A stretch of 64,000 nt of DNA, taken from positions 806,001 through 870,000 of the forward strand of contig OZ244944.1 in the NCBI GenBank assembly GCA_965222335.1. The letters are read 5' to 3'. This document shows, piece after piece, positions 8,577 through 16,007 of this stretch. Positions within the stretch are counted from its first letter, which is position 1; the number at the start of each line of letters is the position of its first letter. Source of the DNA: G965222335 sp965222335 (GTDB lineage Bacteria; Pseudomonadota; Gammaproteobacteria; Pseudomonadales; Halieaceae). A model generated the notes under the pieces. The model was not told the origin of the DNA. It was given only the letters and a program-made list of their open reading frames with translations, and did no database searches. Both the position numbers and the translations under genes were made by a program.

Positions 8577-9538
8577 CAGCCGGCCTCCCGTGGGCGGAAT
8601 CGGTGCAGCTGGAATCCAGGCTCGACCTCGGCAAACTCGACCTCCACTGGCATGCCGACAGTCACCTCGTTGCGGTTGACGCCGGTCAGGTTGGAAACCA
8701 GCCGTGTGCCCTCCTCCAGTTCCACCAGGGCCACGATGTTCGGGTAGTCAAAGGGCGGAATCTCGGGGTAATGCATCACCGTGAAGCTATAGACGCTACC
8801 ACGTCCGCTGGCGGTCACTGCCTCCCAGTCCAGCGACTGGCAGTGCGGGCAGGCAGGCGCAGGCGGGTGGCGCAGGGTGGCGCAGGCCGCGCAGCGCTGA
8901 ATCCGCAACTCGCCGGCATCCACGCCCTCCCAGAAAAAAGCCGTGTCCTGGTTGCGCACCGGGCGCATACGCTGTGCCGCGGCGGGCCTCGCAGGCCCCT
9001 CTTCTGCGACCGCGGGCTGCGCGGACTCGTGGGGCGCATACTTGAACACGCGGAAGTGCATCACCGCGACCAGTTCATCCCGCTGGTTGAAGTAGCGGGA
9101 CTCCTCGGTCACGAAAAACCCGGTGCCCAGGGCCGTCGCTTTCTCGGCCGAGATCGACTCGATGCGCGAGTGGTTGTAAAGCTCGTCACCCGCCTGCACA
9201 TAGGCCAGGTACTCCTGCTCGCAGTTCACCGCCACGACGGCGGGATAGCCCAGTTCCTCGAGGGCGCCAAGCACCGCGAAGGAGTCGCGTTCGTCGGAGC
9301 CCGGGGGACGCTGATTACGGTAGCCGCGCATGGTCCAGGCCTGCAGCATGGTCGGTGGCGCTACCACGTCCGCAAAGCCCGCCTCGCGCGCTGCCTCGGG
9401 ATCAAGATAGATGGGGTTGTGGTCGCCCAGGGCCTCGCACCAGTGGCGAATCATCGGCGCGTTGACCGGATCCCAGCCCAGGTAGGGCCCGTGCTCCTGG
9501 TCGACGTAGGCGGCAAGTTGTTGCTCAGTATCTGACAT
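8576..9538 (-). CDS. MaoC dehydratase-DUF35 zinc-ribbon/OB-fold fusion, ChsH2-like
   Basis: A 320-residue two-domain protein. The N-terminal half (about 1-170) is a MaoC-like hotdog domain with a ALGDHNPIYLD segment. The C-terminal part (about 195-315) is DUF35: a CAAC...CPHC zinc ribbon followed by an OB fold (GRGSVYSFTVMHYPEIPPFD). This is exactly the architecture of mycobacterial ChsH2, whose MaoC half hydrates with ChsH1 and whose DUF35 half binds and activates the Ltp2 aldolase. Both partners are in this operon. It begins 6 bp downstream of the tetR stop, so it is co-transcribed with the regulator. Confidence 0.88.
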   Translation of the reverse strand: MSDTEQQLAAYVDQEHGPYLGWDPVNAPMIRHWCEALGDHNPIYLDPEAAREAGFADVVAPPTMLQAWTMRGYRNQRPPGSDERDSFAVLGALEELGYPAVVAVNCEQEYLAYVQAGDELYNHSRIESISAEKATALGTGFFVTEESRYFNQRDELVAVMHFRVFKYAPHESAQPAVAEEGPARPAAAQRMRPVRNQDTAFFWEGVDAGELRIQRCAACATLRHPPAPACPHCQSLDWEAVTASGRGSVYSFTVMHYPEIPPFDYPNIVALVELEEGTRLVSNLTGVNRNEVTVGMPVEVEFAEVEPGFQLHRFRPREAG

Positions 9539-9544
9539 GGCTGC

Positions 9545-10240
9545 TTATCGGCTTATCGAGAGAATGGCCCCGGCGTGATGCAATTGCTCTGCCGGGGGAT
9601 TGGTCGCAAACAGGCCGCGGTAGAACAGGGCTGCCAGCCACTCCGCCATTTCTGCCTGGGTAAGACGCACCTGGCGCAGGCGCGGGTCGCGATCGATGTA
9701 ATAGTCGCTCATCAGTTCCTTGCCCACGCCGCTGAGGCCGTGCACCAGCAGCTCCACCTCCGCCTTGTTCAGGGTGCATTCCGGAAACACGTAGGGAAAG
9801 ACATCGATCAGGCGGTGCAGACGCTGGTCGAAGGAGCGCTTCCAGCGCTCACGAAACAGGGGATCGTCGGTGCAGAACTGGGCGATGCAGCGCATGATGC
9901 CGGGGTGTTCGGCGTGGATGCGCACACAGATCTCGTAGTGGGCGCGCAGGCGATTGAACCAGTCACCCTTGCCCACGCCCTTCTCGATGACCTCGACCGC
10001 CTCGAACTCGGCAATATGGGCATCGAGCAACTCATCGACCAGGCTGCGCAGATCCTTGAAGTAATGGTAGAACAGGCCGGTGGCCACCCCCGCCTCCGCG
10101 GTGACGTCCTTGACCCGGAGCTGGTGATAACCGACCCGGTCCAGCACCCGGGTCGCCGCCGCGAGCAAACGCGACCGCGCCGCCTCGCCGCGGGCGGAGC
10201 GCTTGGCATCAGATTGGCCAGCCGGTGTGGCAGCTTGCAT
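9545..10240 (-). CDS. TetR/AcrR-family transcriptional regulator of the catabolic locus
   Basis: A 231-residue TetR regulator. I chose ATG at 10240 (MQAATPAGQSDAK) because AGAAGG lies six bases upstream; a longer frame to 10360 would run through the operator region. The HTH spans about residues 20-65 (RLLAAATRVLDRVGYHQLRVKDVTAEAGVATGLFYHYF in two overlapping pieces), with a helical ligand domain after it. It is the first gene of the six-gene operon and divergent from an acyl-CoA dehydrogenase. This is the standard layout of an autoregulated repressor released by a pathway intermediate, probably an acyl-CoA as for KstR/KstR2 (inference). Confidence 0.88.
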   Translation of the reverse strand: MQAATPAGQSDAKRSARGEAARSRLLAAATRVLDRVGYHQLRVKDVTAEAGVATGLFYHYFKDLRSLVDELLDAHIAEFEAVEVIEKGVGKGDWFNRLRAHYEICVRIHAEHPGIMRCIAQFCTDDPLFRERWKRSFDQRLHRLIDVFPYVFPECTLNKAEVELLVHGLSGVGKELMSDYYIDRDPRLRQVRLTQAEMAEWLAALFYRGLFATNPPAEQLHHAGAILSISR

Positions 10241-10280
10241 GCGAACCTTCTCGTTATCGCTTTTATGGCCGCGATTATTA

Positions 10281-10296
10281 TTGAACTTAAATTCAA
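10281..10296. promoter_or_regulatory. Candidate TetR operator, 16-bp palindrome TTGAAcTTAAaTTCAA
   Basis: A near-perfect palindrome with one mismatched pair. It sits in the only AT-rich stretch of the 98-bp gap between tetR (start 10240) and the divergent ACAD gene (start 10339). Position, size and symmetry suit a TetR dimer controlling both directions. A looser TTATTATTGAA/TTTCAACAATAATT symmetry flanks it. I did not see another copy in the window. Confidence 0.6.
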
Positions 10297-10338
10297 TTTC
10301 AACAATAATTCGGCCACGCACGTAAACGGGAGTCCCGC

Positions 10339-11523
10339 ATGCACCTGGAGCACACCCCACAGCAGAAGGCCCTGCGCCGAGAACTGCACCAGTACTTCAC
10401 CGAACTGATGACCCCGGAACTGCTCGACGCCACCCGTGGTAACGAGGGGGGCGATGCCTACAAGTCGGTGATCCGCCAGATCGGTCAGGACGGCTGGCTG
10501 ACCCTCGGCTGGCCGGAGGAGTACGGCGGCCAGGGCCGTGGGCCCATGGACCAGATGATCCTGTTCGAGGAGGCGCAGCTGGCGGGCGCGCCACTGCCCT
10601 TTGTGACCATCAACACCGTGGGACCTGCGATCATTGCCCACGGCTCGGAGGCGCACAAACGCTTTTTCCTGCCACGCATTGCTGCCGGTGACCTGCACTT
10701 CGCGATCGGCTACAGCGAGCCGGATGCGGGCACCGACCTGGCGGCGCTCAAGACCCGTGCCGTACGCGACGGTGACGACTGGGTGATCAGCGGCACCAAG
10801 GTATTTACCTCCAGTGCCGAAGCCGCCGACTATATCTGGCTGGCAGCGCGCACCGATGACGAGGCGGAGCGCGCCCACGCCGGCATCACCCTGTTTATGG
10901 TCGACACCCAGCAGCCGGGTTTCAGCTTCTCCCCGATACACACCGTGGGTGATGTGCGCACCAACATGACCTACTACGATCAGGTCCGCTGCCCCGACGA
11001 CATGATCTGCGGCGAGCTCAACCAGGGCTGGAAACTGGTGACCTCGCAGCTGAATCACGAGCGCGTCGGCCTGGCCGCCATCGGCGTGTACGCCTGGAAA
11101 CTGTACGAGCAGACCCTGGCCTGGGCCCGGAGCCCGGACCCCAGCGGCACGCGCCCGATTGACCAGGATCGCGTGCGGCGGCTGCTCGCGGTCGCCTACG
11201 CCCGCCTCGAGGCCATGCGCCTGATGAACTGGCGCATGGCGTGGCAGATGGAGCGCGAGGAGCCGGATCCGGCCTACACCTCCGCCATCAAGACCTTCGG
11301 CACGGAGGTGCTGATCGAAATCTACCGGCTGCTGATGCAGGCGCTCGGCCCGCGCGCCTCGCTGCGCCGGGGCAGTGCCGGTGAAGTCCTGCAGGGCGAC
11401 CTGGAAATGGCCTATCGCCGCTGTCAGATCAACACCTTTGGCGGTGGCGTGGTCGAGGTCATGCGCGACCTGGTGGCCCAGTTCGGCCTCGGCATGACCC
11501 GCCGGCCGCGGCGACTGCACTAG
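10339..11523 (+). CDS. Acyl-CoA dehydrogenase, ChsE2/FadE29-like subunit
   Basis: A 394-residue acyl-CoA dehydrogenase with complete domain order. The middle domain carries FAIGYSEPDAGTDLAALKT and WVISGTKVFTS, the FAD/substrate-contact motifs. The C-terminal helical domain ends with NTFGGGVVEVMRDLVAQFGL. Start ATG at 10339 follows GGGAG by six bases. It oxidises an acyl-CoA to an enoyl-CoA with electrons passing to ETF. It is transcribed away from the TetR operon and shares its operator. With the short ACAD at 7545 it likely forms a heterotetramer, as ChsE1-ChsE2 do, in which this subunit type is thought to carry the catalytic base. Substrate is inferred from context. Confidence 0.87.
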   Translation: MHLEHTPQQKALRRELHQYFTELMTPELLDATRGNEGGDAYKSVIRQIGQDGWLTLGWPEEYGGQGRGPMDQMILFEEAQLAGAPLPFVTINTVGPAIIAHGSEAHKRFFLPRIAAGDLHFAIGYSEPDAGTDLAALKTRAVRDGDDWVISGTKVFTSSAEAADYIWLAARTDDEAERAHAGITLFMVDTQQPGFSFSPIHTVGDVRTNMTYYDQVRCPDDMICGELNQGWKLVTSQLNHERVGLAAIGVYAWKLYEQTLAWARSPDPSGTRPIDQDRVRRLLAVAYARLEAMRLMNWRMAWQMEREEPDPAYTSAIKTFGTEVLIEIYRLLMQALGPRASLRRGSAGEVLQGDLEMAYRRCQINTFGGGVVEVMRDLVAQFGLGMTRRPRRLH

Positions 11524-11589
11524 GCCGCCTGCGATACCGGTGCCCCGCGCACCGGTGAACCGCGGGCCGGCCCCGGGCGTACTTTTCTC

Positions 11590-12912
11590 ATGCCTGATGC
11601 CCGCCGCAACATCCAGCTCTTCTGGTTTCGCCAGGACCTGCGCCTCGATGACAACGCCGCCCTCGCCGACCACGCCGGCGCAGAGACACTGCTGTGCGTC
11701 TTCTGCCCGCCGCGCCCCCGGCCCTGGTGCAACCTTGCGGGCATCGGCGCACAGCGCCAGCGTTTCCTGCTGGAGTCCCTGCAGGACCTGCAGCAGGCAC
11801 TCGCGGCGCAGGGCCAGCAGCTACTGATCGTCGACCAGCCGCCGGCGCAGGCAATACCCGAACTTGCGCGCCAGTATGATGTCAGTCGGGTCGGCGTCAG
11901 CCGCAGTCCCGGGGTCTACGAGGCGCGCGAGGTCAGGGAAGTGGCTGCCCGGCTTGAGGTACCGCTACAGGTACATACAGGCAACACTCTCTTCCAGGCG
12001 ACCCAACTGCCCTTTGCCGTAGCCGACTGCCCTTCGCAGTACACGCCCTTCCGGCAGGCGGTCAAAGACCTGGCACCCCGCACGCCGCAATCCTGCCCGG
12101 ACCTGCCGCCCCCGCCCCCAGGGCTTGCACCCGCACAGCTGCCGGCAGCGCCCTGCCAGGCCCATCCGGCATTTGCCCATCGCGGGGGGATGCAGGCTGG
12201 TACCAGCCGTCTGCAGATGTGGCTGGACCGTGGCCTGGCCCACTACCGGGATACCCGCAACGAACTGGAGGGCCTGCTGCACGCCAGCCATCTCTCGCCC
12301 TGGCTGGCCAATGGCAGCCTGTCCGTCAGGCGCGTGGCCGTCGCAATCCGCGACCACGAGCGCGAGCACGGGACGAGCGAACATACCGACTGGTTTTATC
12401 GGGAGCTCCTGTGGCGGGAGTTCTATCACTGGCGTGCCTACCGCGACGGCAAGCACCTGTTCCGGCCGGGGGGCGTCAAGGGCCGGCACCCGCTTAAGAC
12501 ATTCGACCCGCGCAGCTTTGCCCGCTGGTGCGCGGGAGACACCGACTATCCACTGGTCAATGCCCTGCTCCACCAACTGGTGGCGACCGGGTGGATGAGC
12601 AATCGTGGCCGCAAGATTGCCGCCAGCTGCCTGATCAATGAGATGAATATGGACTGGCGCTATGGCGCCGCGTTCTTTGAAAAACACCTGCTGGATCACG
12701 ATGTGGCAAGCAATTACGGCAACTGGCAGTACATTGCCGGGGTGGGCGCCGACCCCCGGGGCGGCAGGCACTTCAACCTGGCGCGACAGGCGGAGCAGTT
12801 CGATCCAGACGGCGAATTCGCCGCGCGCTGGGACGGCCACCGCCCCGCCCAGCCCCAGTACGTAACCGACGCCGCCGACTGGCCACTCAGCCCCGATGAT
12901 GAGCCATCGTAA
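11590..12912 (+). CDS. DASH-family cryptochrome/photolyase
   Basis: A 440-residue flavoprotein of the photolyase/cryptochrome superfamily. It has an N-terminal antenna-chromophore domain (IQLFWFRQDLRLDDNAAL) and a C-terminal FAD domain with the DASH hallmark NYGNWQYIAGVGADPRGG near residue 375 and FDPDGEFAARW. DASH proteins repair UV cyclobutane dimers in single-stranded or loop DNA and may signal blue light. It starts 66 bp after the ACAD gene with only a weak ribosome site. Its 3' end overlaps the DUF2256 gene, a pairing I recall as common in marine bacteria. Confidence 0.93.
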   Translation: MPDARRNIQLFWFRQDLRLDDNAALADHAGAETLLCVFCPPRPRPWCNLAGIGAQRQRFLLESLQDLQQALAAQGQQLLIVDQPPAQAIPELARQYDVSRVGVSRSPGVYEAREVREVAARLEVPLQVHTGNTLFQATQLPFAVADCPSQYTPFRQAVKDLAPRTPQSCPDLPPPPPGLAPAQLPAAPCQAHPAFAHRGGMQAGTSRLQMWLDRGLAHYRDTRNELEGLLHASHLSPWLANGSLSVRRVAVAIRDHEREHGTSEHTDWFYRELLWREFYHWRAYRDGKHLFRPGGVKGRHPLKTFDPRSFARWCAGDTDYPLVNALLHQLVATGWMSNRGRKIAASCLINEMNMDWRYGAAFFEKHLLDHDVASNYGNWQYIAGVGADPRGGRHFNLARQAEQFDPDGEFAARWDGHRPAQPQYVTDAADWPLSPDDEPS

Positions 12913-13054
12913 GCCGCACCTGCCGCAGAAAATCTGTCCCGCCTGCGGCCGCCCCTTCTCCTGGCGCAAACGCTGGGCCAGAAACTGGGACGCGGTGATT
13001 TACTGTTCCCGCCGCTGTCGATCTCAACGCCAGTCGCGCGGATCGACGCGGTAA
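12896..13054 (+). CDS. DUF2256 family small zinc-finger-like protein
   Basis: A 52-residue reading frame, MMSHRKPHLPQKICPACGRP then FSWRKRWARNWDAVIYCSRRCRSQ, with CPAC and YCSRRC pairs that suit one bound zinc. This is the DUF2256 signature (K-I-C-x2-C-x-R-P-F-x-W-R-K-x-W...W-x2-V-x-Y-C-S-x2-C). The start overlaps the last 17 bases of the cryptochrome gene in another frame, implying translational coupling. The end runs 31 bp into the convergent peptidase gene. Function is unknown; the persistent link with photolyase/cryptochrome genes suggests a role in light or DNA-damage response (inference). Confidence 0.85.
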   Translation: MMSHRKPHLPQKICPACGRPFSWRKRWARNWDAVIYCSRRCRSQRQSRGSTR

Positions 13055-13845
13055 TAGGCCGCCAGCTCCGCGAACAGGGACGGATACTCCAGCGCCATGT
13101 CCCGCGGGCGCTCGTAGAACAATTCGGTAGCCACGGCGAAAAATTCCGCGGGGTGGGTGGCCGCGTAGTCATCCAGCAGCGGCTCCTCGCCCGCTTCCAG
13201 CGCGGCCTGCAGTTCCTCGAACTCGCGCCCCAGCACCCGGGACCAGCGCTCGTAGGATGATATTTCCTCCAGCAGTGGAGCGCCGTCCGCCACCCCGTCC
13301 TCCTGGTCGAGCTGATGGGCGAATTCGTGCAACACGACGTTGAACCCGTCATCCGCATTGGCAAAACTCGCCTGCACGCTGTCCCAGGCGAGGACCACGC
13401 GGCCGATGTGCCAGGACACCCCCAGCAGGGTTCCGGCGGGGCGAGACACGACTCCCGCCTCGTCACGCTCTGGCTGGCGGCTGCGAAACTCCCCGGGGTA
13501 GAGATAGATCCAGCGCAGGGGGCGGTAGAAAGTACTGGGGCGGTTGAGGATGAGCAGACAGGCACCGGCAGCCACCAGCACCCGCATGGCCTCCGTGACC
13601 TGCAGACCCTCGCAACCCACGAATTTCTTCTGGTGAATGAACCCCTGCACCTTGTGTTGCAGCTCCTGCCGCAATGCCGGTGGCAGGCGCCGATACAGGG
13701 GCCAACGTGACAGATGCGCTTCCCAGCTGTCCGGGAAGGGCCGGGCCAACGCCGCCTCCAGGCGCTTCCGGGGCTGCATCGCCAGCAGGTACCACGCAAT
13801 CGCGGAACCCACCGCCACCAGGCCAAACCACAGCGCCACCGTCAC
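13024..13845 (-). CDS. MtfA-family (M90) zinc metallopeptidase
   Basis: A 273-residue protein with an N-terminal membrane helix (about 3-23) and the zinc motif HEFAHQLDQEDG near residue 177, the HExxH-like signature of MtfA/DUF980 peptidases. In Escherichia coli MtfA binds the repressor Mlc and is an aminopeptidase; whether Mlc exists here is unknown. The predicted membrane anchor is typical of the longer proteobacterial members. It is monocistronic and converges on the cryptochrome-DUF2256 pair with a 31-bp overlap. Confidence 0.88.
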   Translation of the reverse strand: MTVALWFGLVAVGSAIAWYLLAMQPRKRLEAALARPFPDSWEAHLSRWPLYRRLPPALRQELQHKVQGFIHQKKFVGCEGLQVTEAMRVLVAAGACLLILNRPSTFYRPLRWIYLYPGEFRSRQPERDEAGVVSRPAGTLLGVSWHIGRVVLAWDSVQASFANADDGFNVVLHEFAHQLDQEDGVADGAPLLEEISSYERWSRVLGREFEELQAALEAGEEPLLDDYAATHPAEFFAVATELFYERPRDMALEYPSLFAELAAYYRVDPRDWR

Positions 13846-13952
13846 CTTTCCGACTGCCTCCGCTGGCGTCCAGGTAGCGACCAGCTCAGGGAAAACACCC
13901 GTCCGGCGTCGCCACGTAATAAAGGGTACATATCATTCACGTGGAGCACGTT

Positions 13953-14387
13953 ATGCGATCGCACAATATCGCGCTAGTCCTTTTCGCCTGCTTTTCCTTT
14001 GCCTTTCCGCTTTGGGCGATGCAGAACAACAGCTTCCAGGTGCCGGACAACAACCGCTGTACCGGGGATTGCTACGAGGCCTGGAAGGCCGAAACCGGCG
14101 GGACCGTCGCTCTTGCCGTGGCCCAGGCCGAGGCCCGCGCTTCCGCATCCCCGGCCGAGCTGGGCAAAGCCCTGTACACCGGCTGTGTCGCCTGTCATGG
14201 CGCCAATGGTGAAGGGGGTGTCGGTCCCATGCTGGCGGGACAGGCAGAGCAGGATATTGTCAGCAAGCTGCAGGCCTATAAGGCCGGCGAAACGATCGGC
14301 GCACAGAGTGCGCTGATGTGGAGCCAGGCTGGGATGCTGAGTACCGAGGATATGGAGAATCTCGCTGCTTATATCGCTACGTTGTAA
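13953..14387 (+). CDS. Secreted class I cytochrome c
   Basis: A 144-residue protein. ATG at 13953 is preferred over an upstream GTG at 13941 because GGAG sits six bases before it. The signal peptide runs to about residue 23. The mature protein has a single heme motif CVACH near residue 85 and a later Met-rich region (ALMWSQAGMLS) that can supply the sixth ligand. A Cys pair (CTGDC) precedes the heme domain and may form a disulfide. It is probably a periplasmic electron carrier of the cytochrome c5/c553 type. No oxidase or reductase genes adjoin it, so its partner is unknown. Confidence 0.85.
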   Translation: MRSHNIALVLFACFSFAFPLWAMQNNSFQVPDNNRCTGDCYEAWKAETGGTVALAVAQAEARASASPAELGKALYTGCVACHGANGEGGVGPMLAGQAEQDIVSKLQAYKAGETIGAQSALMWSQAGMLSTEDMENLAAYIATL

Positions 14388-14455
14388 ATGTTAGGACCGT
14401 ACAGGCACTCGCGCCAACGCAGGGAGAGGACTGCGGGTGCGCCTCACCGGACCGT

Positions 14456-14520
14456 CAACAGCCATGGATGGCTGTTGCCGAGCGAGACAGGGACGTCACG
14501 CTGTTAGCGTGTCCGGGGAG
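14456..14520. repeat. Intergenic REP-like element with two hairpins
   Basis: CAACAGCCAT-GG-ATGGCTGTTG (14456-14477) is a perfect 10-bp inverted repeat. It is followed by a purine-rich linker (GAGCGAGACAGGGACG) and a second hairpin, CACGCT-gtt-AGCGTG (14497-14511). Two hairpins separated by a short conserved-looking linker is the layout of REP/BIME-type elements. The 233-bp gap between cytochrome c and the convergent lipoprotein gene holds nothing else I recognise. It may also act as a transcription barrier. Confidence 0.55.
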
Positions 14521-14620
14521 GCGTATCCCCTGTTCTCGCCCGACCTACGAAGTGGCATAACCAGACCACTACACGCGGGTACTACCACAAGAAACACAGT
14601 CGAAAGCTTTATCCCGGGTC

Positions 14621-15751
14621 TCAGTCACTCACCGATACCCAGTCATCCGACCCGGCGAGCATATCTGCGATCCATTGAGCCACGGTGGTACCGCCCACCT
14701 CGCGCTCGAAGGCGACCTGAAGGAAGGTGTGGTCGTTGCCCTCGGCAATCAGGCTGCGGAAGCGTTCGGGATACGCCTCTTCCAGCTCCTGCATCTCCGG
14801 GATAAGGGCTGCCTCGAAGGCCTCACCGCCGATGCCCACGAAGGCGTCAGCGATCACCGAATCGCGCTTGGTGCTCATAAAGCCCATGCGCAGGGCCTCG
14901 TCCTCGCCCAGCTGCCACTTGTGGTAGTTGGTCAGGTGACCGTCCTCGTCGATACAGTCTGCACAGCTCTCGGGGATAAAGGCCGTGGCGTTCCACTCCT
15001 CGCTCAGCTGCTCGACATAGCCCGGTCGGGCGATGCCGACACCGGAGTCATTGACCAGTTCAATCGGCACATCCGGATAGAGCTTGCGCACCAGGGGCAG
15101 GGCATAGTCGGTGCCGAAGCCGCCGGCGCTGTTACCGGTCAGCAGGATGCGCTCGGGAGCGGGGAAGGTGCTGACCGCGACATCCAGCGCGGCCGACAGG
15201 TTTTTCAGGCCGCGCTGGTAGCGATCGACCATGCCGTCGTCGTCGGTATCGATATCCACGTCGCCGGAGAAGACTGAACCATCGCAGTAAGGCAGGTACA
15301 CCGTATTCCAGTCCGCCACCGGGTTGCTGTCCAGGGTGGTATCAAGGATGCCGAGGCTGGGAATGCCGGGGGACGCTTCCTCGGTCGCGGCGCAGAGGTC
15401 TGACCAACAGGCGCCACCGCCCTGGAGAAAAATCACCAGCTCACTGGCACCCTGGTCCCGCGTGGCCATGGTGTACTCACCACCGGTAAGGCAAAGGGGG
15501 CCATCACCGGCGCCAAAGCTGTGGTTTACCAGATCGCCGTCCGCTTCCGACAGCATCGGGGTGTAGATGCCAAGGTACCGATCAACGCCCTGATCGTAGA
15601 GTTCCTGGAACGGTACCGCAGCGACCTCGGGCGGCTCCGGTTCAGGCGGCGGGACCGGACGGCTGTCAGATCCGTCGGAACAGGCCGCGAGGGCGTAACA
15701 GGCAAGGGCAAGAAAAAGCGCGCGGGCAGCGGGCAGGTCAGTCAGGCTCAT
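14621..15751 (-). CDS. Pectinacetylesterase/Notum-family serine hydrolase lipoprotein
   Basis: A 376-residue exported lipoprotein. The signal ends in ALAAC with Cys 24 as the lipidation site, followed by a Pro/Glu-rich linker. The hydrolase domain has FLQGGGACW (oxyanion region), YCDGSVFSGD and the nucleophile motif GNSAGGFG near residue 200, with a late DHTF supplying His. These match the PAE/Notum family of carboxylesterases, which remove acetyl or acyl groups. No pectinase genes are nearby, so the substrate is open. A Ca-binding-like DIDTDDDGMVD loop precedes the nucleophile. Confidence 0.83.
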   Translation of the reverse strand: MSLTDLPAARALFLALACYALAACSDGSDSRPVPPPEPEPPEVAAVPFQELYDQGVDRYLGIYTPMLSEADGDLVNHSFGAGDGPLCLTGGEYTMATRDQGASELVIFLQGGGACWSDLCAATEEASPGIPSLGILDTTLDSNPVADWNTVYLPYCDGSVFSGDVDIDTDDDGMVDRYQRGLKNLSAALDVAVSTFPAPERILLTGNSAGGFGTDYALPLVRKLYPDVPIELVNDSGVGIARPGYVEQLSEEWNATAFIPESCADCIDEDGHLTNYHKWQLGEDEALRMGFMSTKRDSVIADAFVGIGGEAFEAALIPEMQELEEAYPERFRSLIAEGNDHTFLQVAFEREVGGTTVAQWIADMLAGSDDWVSVSD

Positions 15752-16007
15752 GTATCACACTCCAGTATTTTATTTTTGTGTCACCGGCACTCTACAGCCG
15801 CTGATCTCGCCACAATAACCCAAGCACTGTTGCCAGACCAGCCGCCTGCAGGCCCAGCCTGGGCACAAGCCTGACGTGACGCCCACCAACCACGGGGCGG
15901 CTATAGAGCAAAAAGCGCAGTTTGCGCTATACCACCTCCTGACACCGTGCTAGGTTTTCAGGGCCTGAGGATTTTGCATGTGAGCACAGAACGGAGATGT
16001 CAGGGAC

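Noticed and set aside
9808..11673. Long minus-strand frame opposite the acyl-CoA dehydrogenase and into tetR
   Set aside because: Antisense of a conserved dehydrogenase and out of frame with TetR; no recognisable motifs.
13941..13952. Upstream GTG start for cytochrome c
   Set aside because: The GGAG inside this stretch is the ribosome site of ATG 13953, which also gives a better signal peptide.
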